Source: Devosia sp. Root413D1 (GTDB lineage Bacteria > Pseudomonadota > Alphaproteobacteria > Rhizobiales > Devosiaceae). From it: a stretch of 64,000 bases of DNA. The position numbers were made by a program, and so were the translations under genes. This document shows, piece by piece, positions 59,688 to 64,000 of this stretch. Each line of letters begins with the position of its first letter. Within the stretch, counting starts at the first letter, position 1. The DNA is taken from positions 90,731 to 154,730 of the forward strand of contig NZ_LMEA01000014.1 in NCBI RefSeq assembly GCF_001425235.1, in the 5' to 3' direction. Under the pieces are notes generated by a model. The model saw only the letters and a list, made by a program, of their open reading frames with translations. It made no database searches and was not told where the DNA came from.

Positions 59688-59956
59688 AGCGCCCCCTCGC
59701 CCCTCTGGGAAGAGGGCGGCGATGTGGGCCGAAGGCCCGCATCGCGGGGTGAGGGGCGCCAAGCGCGCTGGCTGAACGATGGTCTCCTTCCCTTCTCCCC
59801 TCAGGGGAGAAGGTGGCCGAAGGCCGGTTGAGGGGTGAGGCGGTGCCACTCGCGCTCACTCGGCTACCGCGGTGTGCTTGGCGCCCCTCACCCTGACCCT
59901 CTCCCCCCGGAGGCGCTATCGCGCCCCGAGGAGGGGCGAGGGGACGTACGTGGCAC
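59688..59956. repeat. Composite inverted repeat (family D with family E insert)
   Basis: Outer arms GCGCCCCCTCGCCCCTCTGG and GGAGGGGCGAGGGGACG are family D; between them lies CTTCTCCCCTCAGGGGAGAA with GTGGCCGAAGGCCGG, a family E module. The right arm also carries an extra GGAGGCGCTATCGCGCCCCG. Fills the 294-base gap between convergent lacI and araC genes. Confidence 0.8.
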
Positions 59957-59964
59957 CGCCGTTG

Positions 59965-60867
59965 CTACACACCCACCCCCACATTCCGATACGCCGCCGG
60001 CGCCACGCCGTGATGCCGCTTGAACGCCCGGCTGAACGCTGCCTCCGAACTGTAGCCCACCTCGGCCGCAATACGTGAAAGCGGCTGTTTGCCCTGCAAG
60101 AGCCGCCGTCCGGCGAGCGTCATGCGCCAGGCGGTGAGGTAGCTGAGCGGTGGTTCGCCCACCCGTTCGGCGAAACGGCGCGAGAAGGTGGCGCGGGAGA
60201 GGCCGGCGGAGCTGGCCATCTCCTCGACGGTCCAGGGCTCGGCGGGCGTGGCGTGGATGGCCTGGAACACTCGCGCCAGTTGCGGGTCGTTCATCGCCAC
60301 CAGCCAGCCGGGGGAGTGGCCGGCCTGTTCGGCGGCGCGGCGCAGCACGTAGATCATCAGTCCGGCGGTGAGGCTTTCGATCAGCGTCTCGTTGCCTTCA
60401 AAGGTGCATTCGAGTTCGGCGCTGAGCAGCGCCACCAGCCCGGCAATCCCCGGGTCGTCGGCGATCTCGGCGCCGCTCAGATGGATGAAAGGCGGGATGG
60501 CGAACACCCCGGTTTGGCGCCGCGCCGTGTCAGCCCTGAGCGTGCCGCAGAAGATCACCGCGTCGGGCTCGCGCCCGCTGAGCTCGAAGCTCCGCCTGGC
60601 AAATTCGGCAACGGGCTCGGCGAGGCCGTCCTTCCGGTCGGTGACGTCGTGCGCTTCGCCATTGGCGATGACGACGAGGTCGCCCTGTTCGAGCCGGATG
60701 GCCGGCACGCCCGGGCGGCGCAGCCAGCCGCTGCCCTTCTTCACCAGGTGGAAGGCCACGGTGGCGCCGGGGTCGAGACTAAAACCCCAACGCCCCACCA
60801 CGGCGCTGCGCACCAGTGTGAGCTGGGGTCGGGAGTACATCCGCATCCATTGGTCGAGCACGGTCAT
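59965..60867 (-). CDS. AraC-family regulator with N-terminal cupin
   Basis: 300 residues. N-terminal cupin_6-type ligand domain (GATVAFHLVKKGSGWLR; LEQGDLVVIANGEAHDV), C-terminal double HTH (AGLSRATFSRRFAERVGEPP; RIAAEVGYSSEAAFSRAFKR). ATG 60867 is chosen because the cupin alignment begins there. Divergent from the NmrA-like gene with 112 bases between starts, the usual arrangement for an AraC activator and its target. Confidence 0.9.
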   Translation of the reverse strand: MTVLDQWMRMYSRPQLTLVRSAVVGRWGFSLDPGATVAFHLVKKGSGWLRRPGVPAIRLEQGDLVVIANGEAHDVTDRKDGLAEPVAEFARRSFELSGREPDAVIFCGTLRADTARRQTGVFAIPPFIHLSGAEIADDPGIAGLVALLSAELECTFEGNETLIESLTAGLMIYVLRRAAEQAGHSPGWLVAMNDPQLARVFQAIHATPAEPWTVEEMASSAGLSRATFSRRFAERVGEPPLSYLTAWRMTLAGRRLLQGKQPLSRIAAEVGYSSEAAFSRAFKRHHGVAPAAYRNVGVGV

Positions 60868-60979
60868 GCAGGGACAGATAATGCGAGATGAGACGATCGG
60901 CAATGGAATTGCACGACATGAGCATGGATCGGCTCACCGAGGTGACCACATGTGGCTGATAACAACTGGAGCAACGCCC

Positions 60980-61816
60980 ATGTCCTCGACCATTCTCGTC
61001 ACCGCCGCCAACGGCACCGTCGGCAAACACCTGGTGCCGCGCCTCCTGGCGCTCGGCCATCGCGTCCGCGCCGCCTCGCGCCGCGGCGAGGCCAGCCTCG
61101 GCGAAGCCACTCGCCTCGATTTCGAAGCGCCGGAGAGCTTTGCGGGGGCCCTGGCGGGTGTCGACGCGATCTACCTCGTGGTGCCCACCGGCCCGCACCA
61201 TCCGCTGCATATGCTCGGCCGTTTCGTCGACGCGGCTGCGGCAGCGGGCATCAAGATCGTGCTGCAGTCGGCCATCGGCGTCGATGCCGACGAGGCGATC
61301 CCGTTCCGCCAGCTGGAGCGGAAGATCGAAGCGTCGGGCACGCCCTATGTCCTGCTCAGGCCGAACTGGTTCTTCGACAATTTCCACACCTATTGGCTGA
61401 AGGATGTGCGCGAGCGCGGCCTGATCCAGCTGCCGGCCGGCGAGACGCGGACCAGCTTCGTCGATGCGCGGGACATTGCCGACGTCGCGGCGGCGGCGCT
61501 GACCCGGCCGGATTTCGACGGCGAGGCGCTGACCCTCACCGGGGCCGAGAGCCTCACCTATGCCGATGCGGTTTCGGTGCTTTCGGCAGTGAGCGGCAAG
61601 CCGATCCGCTACGAGCCGATCGAGGTCAGCCAGTTCATCGCCTCGGCTGAGCGCAGCGGGCTGACGCGCGAATATGCCGAGCACCTGGCGCCGATCTTTT
61701 ACCCGGTGACGCAGGGCTGGGTGGCGGCGGACAGCGGCGATGTTTCGCGGGTCACCGGCCGCGCGGCGCGGCGGCTGGTGGATTATGTCGCGGATAATGC
61801 GGCGCGGTTTGTGTGA
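60980..61816 (+). CDS. NmrA-like NAD(P)-binding oxidoreductase
   Basis: 278-residue atypical SDR. Dinucleotide motif TAANGTVGKHL near the start; IVLQSAIGVDAD and LRPNWFFDNFHTYW are typical of NmrA/quinone oxidoreductase-2-like proteins; the YxxxK catalytic pair of classical SDRs is not evident. GGAG lies eight bases before the ATG. Function possibly redox or quinone sensing/reduction; likely controlled by the divergent AraC protein. Confidence 0.85.
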   Translation: MSSTILVTAANGTVGKHLVPRLLALGHRVRAASRRGEASLGEATRLDFEAPESFAGALAGVDAIYLVVPTGPHHPLHMLGRFVDAAAAAGIKIVLQSAIGVDADEAIPFRQLERKIEASGTPYVLLRPNWFFDNFHTYWLKDVRERGLIQLPAGETRTSFVDARDIADVAAAALTRPDFDGEALTLTGAESLTYADAVSVLSAVSGKPIRYEPIEVSQFIASAERSGLTREYAEHLAPIFYPVTQGWVAADSGDVSRVTGRAARRLVDYVADNAARFV

Positions 61817-61847
61817 CGAGAGCGCTGACGGTGGTGTGAGTGCCTTC

Positions 61848-62026
61848 TCCCCTTGTGGGAGAAGGTGGCCGAAGGCCGGATGAGGGGTCTCTCTCCGCGC
61901 ACTCCGGTCGCTCGTCGCTTACGCTCCGATCGCGCTACACTTCGTGCGCGGACCCCTCATCCGCCCTTCGGGCACCTCCGGGCGAGGGCTACGCCCTCGT
62001 CCCGCGACCACAAGGGGAGAAGGCCA
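61848..62026. repeat. Long imperfect inverted repeat (family E)
   Basis: GTGCCTTCTCCCCTTGTGGG on the left faces ACCACAAGGGGAGAAGGC on the right; inner modules GGATGAGGGGTC and GACCCCTCATCCG also pair, as do smaller CGCTCCGATCGCGC-type elements. Fills the gap between convergent genes. Confidence 0.8.
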
Positions 62027-62047
62027 CCCCCCTGCCGCCGGTGAGCA

Positions 62048-62662
62048 TCAAGCCGGCCGGATCAGCGCTTCGCTGCCGATCGGAGTGAAGCCCAAACTGA
62101 GGAACGCCCGGAGCGAGCGCGCGTTGCCCGGCGAAACCGCGGCGAACAGCAGTTCGCCTTCGGGGACGAGGCCGACGGCCTCCTTGATCAGCGAGGTGCC
62201 GAAGCCGAGATTGTGGGTGCCGGCTTCGACGCTCAGTTCGCGCCGCCCGGCGAGGCCGGCGCCGATGGTGATGAGGCCGCGCTCGTCGCCATAGACCCGG
62301 ACATCGGAACGGTATTGCCGGGCATACTTCACCCGTGGGTGATCGTCGGCATCGGTGCGGAGCGGCAGGCTCGAAGTGCCGGTGCCGCGGGTATAGAGCA
62401 TCGCGTCGATGACGCCGATGAAGCCTGCTGGTCCAGCCAGCCAGCGCAGGAAATCCGGCGCCATCGAGGCGCCGAAACCATCGGGGCCCTGGCGCAGCAC
62501 CTCGTCGGCCGAGCGTGCGGTGGCGACGACGGCGTGGCCGGTGAAGGCGACCGAACATTCCCAGCCGCCGGCCAAAGGCGGCAGCACGGTGACGCCGCCA
62601 TCGACAGCGGGAAAGCGCCCTTCGGCGGCGTTGGTCAACAGGTCGAGCAGGGGATGGTGCAT
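62048..62662 (-). CDS. GNAT-family acetyltransferase
   Basis: 204 residues with a C-terminal GNAT region: GFGTSLIKEAVGLVPEGELL, AAVSPGNARSLRAFLSLGF and the acetyl-CoA contact residues. The first half lacks recognised motifs and could be a substrate-specificity domain. Divergent from the M20 gene with 50 bases between starts. Substrate unknown. Confidence 0.75.
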   Translation of the reverse strand: MHHPLLDLLTNAAEGRFPAVDGGVTVLPPLAGGWECSVAFTGHAVVATARSADEVLRQGPDGFGASMAPDFLRWLAGPAGFIGVIDAMLYTRGTGTSSLPLRTDADDHPRVKYARQYRSDVRVYGDERGLITIGAGLAGRRELSVEAGTHNLGFGTSLIKEAVGLVPEGELLFAAVSPGNARSLRAFLSLGFTPIGSEALIRPA

Positions 62663-62712
62663 CGCGTAGGCTGTTCTATCGGGGTCGGAAGTCTGCGATA
62701 CAGGCGCTCGCC

Positions 62713-63876
62713 ATGAAAGTCACTCCGCCCCTTACCGCCCCGAACGACATCGCCGATTTCATCGCCCTGCGCCGGCGGCTGCATGCCGCGCCGGAGCTGA
62801 GCCGCGAGGAATTCGCCACCAGCGCGCTGGTCGCCGAACTGCTCACCGGCTGGGGCTATGAGGTGGCGACCGGCATTGGCGGCGCCGGCGTGGTGGCAAC
62901 GCTCAGGGCCGGGGCAGGGGAGCGCATAATCGGGCTCCGCGCCGATATGGACGCGCTGCCGATCGCCGAAGCGACCGGCCTCGACTATGCCAGCCAGAAG
63001 CCCGGCGTGATGCATGCCTGCGGGCATGACGGGCACACCACCATCCTCCTCGCCGCGGCGAAGCACCTGGCCGAGACGCGCAACTTCTCCGGCACGGTAC
63101 GGCTGATCTTCCAGCCGGCCGAGGAAGTCGGCGGCGCGGTCGAGATGATCGAGGACGGGCTGTTCGAGCGCTTCCCGGTCGATGCGCTGTTCGGCATGCA
63201 TAACTGGCCGGGGGTGCCGGAGGGCGAGTTCCGCTTCATCGACGGGCCGGCCATGGCCGCGGTCGACTGGATCATCATCACCATCAAGGGCAAGGGCGGG
63301 CACGGCGCCATGCCGCATGAGGCGGTGGACCCGATCGTCGCCGCCTCGTCGCTGGTGCTGGCGCTGCAATCGATCGTCTCGCGCAACATCGACCCACTGG
63401 AAACCGCGGTGGTCACCGTCGGGATGATGCATGGCGGCTCGATGCCCAATGTGATCCCCGACAGCGTCGAACTGCAGCTCAACACCCGCGCCTTCACCGA
63501 GGCGGTGCGCGACCGGATCCGCGAGCGGATCAAGCTCTTGGCCGAAGCGCAGGCAGCGAGTTTTGGCGCGGTGGCTGAGGTGGTCCACCCGCCGGGCTTT
63601 CCGGCGCTGTTCAACCACCATGACCAGACGACGTTCGCCCGGCAGACGGCGATAAAGCACTTCGGCGAGGAGAAGGTCGGGGCGCTGAAGCCGCTGCTGG
63701 TGAGCGAGGATTTCGCCTTCATGCTGCAGAAGCAGAAGGGGAGCTATCTGTTCGTCGGCAATGGGGCGAGCGCGGATCTACACAGCCCGCGGTATGATTT
63801 CAACGACGCGGTGATTGCGCCGGCGGCGAAGTATTGGGTGGCGCTGGTCGAGGACTATCTGGCGGCGAACGGGTAG
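62713..63876 (+). CDS. M20-family amidohydrolase/aminoacylase
   Basis: 387-residue dinuclear metal hydrolase of the hippurate hydrolase/IAA-amino acid hydrolase type. Metal ligands: HACGHDGHT (Cys, His), FQPAEEVGG (Glu), FGMHNWPG (His) and VSEDFAFML. The dimerisation domain includes GKGGHGAMPHEAVDPI. No signal peptide. Probably deacylates N-acyl amino acids; the exact substrate is not shown by sequence. Confidence 0.92.
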   Translation: MKVTPPLTAPNDIADFIALRRRLHAAPELSREEFATSALVAELLTGWGYEVATGIGGAGVVATLRAGAGERIIGLRADMDALPIAEATGLDYASQKPGVMHACGHDGHTTILLAAAKHLAETRNFSGTVRLIFQPAEEVGGAVEMIEDGLFERFPVDALFGMHNWPGVPEGEFRFIDGPAMAAVDWIIITIKGKGGHGAMPHEAVDPIVAASSLVLALQSIVSRNIDPLETAVVTVGMMHGGSMPNVIPDSVELQLNTRAFTEAVRDRIRERIKLLAEAQAASFGAVAEVVHPPGFPALFNHHDQTTFARQTAIKHFGEEKVGALKPLLVSEDFAFMLQKQKGSYLFVGNGASADLHSPRYDFNDAVIAPAAKYWVALVEDYLAANG

Positions 63877-63922
63877 GCACTGACGCCGGCAGTCGGCGCA
63901 GTAGACCACCGGCGGTGCGGTG

Positions 63923-64000
63923 ATCCTCCCCCGCGTGGCGGGGGAGGGGGACCAGCGAAGCTGGTGGTGGGGGGAGCTAAACCAACCGGCGACTCTTGCC
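63923..64000. repeat. Palindromic repeat (family C), cut by the window end
   Basis: CCTCCCCCGC-GTG-GCGGGGGAGG (63925-63947), ACCAGCGAAGCTGGT and AGCTAAACCAACCGG follow in the same order as in the family C copy at 14174. The last about 55 bases match 14224-14276 nearly exactly. Confidence 0.85.

Noticed and set aside
46284..62026. Regularly recurring repeats considered as a CRISPR array
   Set aside because: The units are long, inverted, widely separated by genes and lack short uniform spacers; no cas genes are present.

Overview
The window is about 64 kb of GC-rich chromosomal DNA from an alphaproteobacterium, most likely of the order Hyphomicrobiales. A Devosia-like genus is my best guess, from the style of the transporters, the fused-MrpAB antiporter operon and the short palindromic intergenic repeats. 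No species can be named from sequence alone. I see about 51 protein genes, densely packed, with many ATGA or TGATG start/stop overlaps. I see no rRNA, tRNA, prophage, transposase or CRISPR array.

Layout. (1) 0.04-0.8 kb: a uronate dehydrogenase. (2) 1-14 kb: two divergent arms read from about 8.4 kb. The left arm is a family-5 solute-binding protein, a fused DppD-DppF ATPase, two Dpp-type permeases and a prolyl-aminopeptidase-like S33 hydrolase. The right arm is a DapA-family lyase, an Xaa-Pro aminopeptidase, a GH127 beta-L-arabinofuranosidase and a GntR/FCD regulator. Together they look like a locus for taking up and degrading proline/hydroxyproline-rich glycopeptides. (3) 14-22 kb: a two-component system divergent from a complete RND efflux operon (MFP, RND pump, outer-membrane factor). 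(4) 22-24 kb: a small c-type cytochrome, a periplasmic protein of unknown role and an HxlR regulator. (5) 24-30 kb: a six-gene Mrp/Pha cation/proton antiporter operon with fused mrpAB. (6) 30-45 kb: a TIM-barrel sugar isomerase, FGGY kinase, split transketolase and divergent DeoR regulator, then a Dpp-type ABC importer and two tandem cytoplasmic DUF5060/DUF4038 glycosidases. The combination fits D-apiose or apioside catabolism. (7) 45-46 kb: an aldo/keto reductase. (8) 46-53 kb: an N-acetylglucosamine-type kinase, RpiR regulator, SIS-domain protein, NgcE-like binding protein and a single protein carrying both permease domains. (9) 53-59 kb: a MalF/MalG-type sugar ABC importer, a nucleotidyltransferase, a GH29 alpha-L-fucosidase and a divergent LacI regulator with palindromic operators. 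(10) 60-64 kb: AraC regulator/NmrA-like pair, GNAT acetyltransferase, M20 amidohydrolase.

How it fits together. Most catabolic genes point to plant cell-wall material: uronic acid, L-arabinose on hydroxyproline, apiose, L-fucose and amino sugar. Each locus has its own regulator, and for five of them a candidate operator is visible. The OmpR-type response regulator has the same oriented 11-bp-period tandem site in front of its own gene, the RND operon and the HxlR gene, which suggests a small stress/efflux regulon.

Non-coding DNA is dominated by several families of GC-rich palindromic repeats that fill almost every spacer longer than 100 bp. Stable stem-loops follow three of the four solute-binding-protein genes. 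Functional assignments are by recognition of motifs and gene context; no database search was possible.
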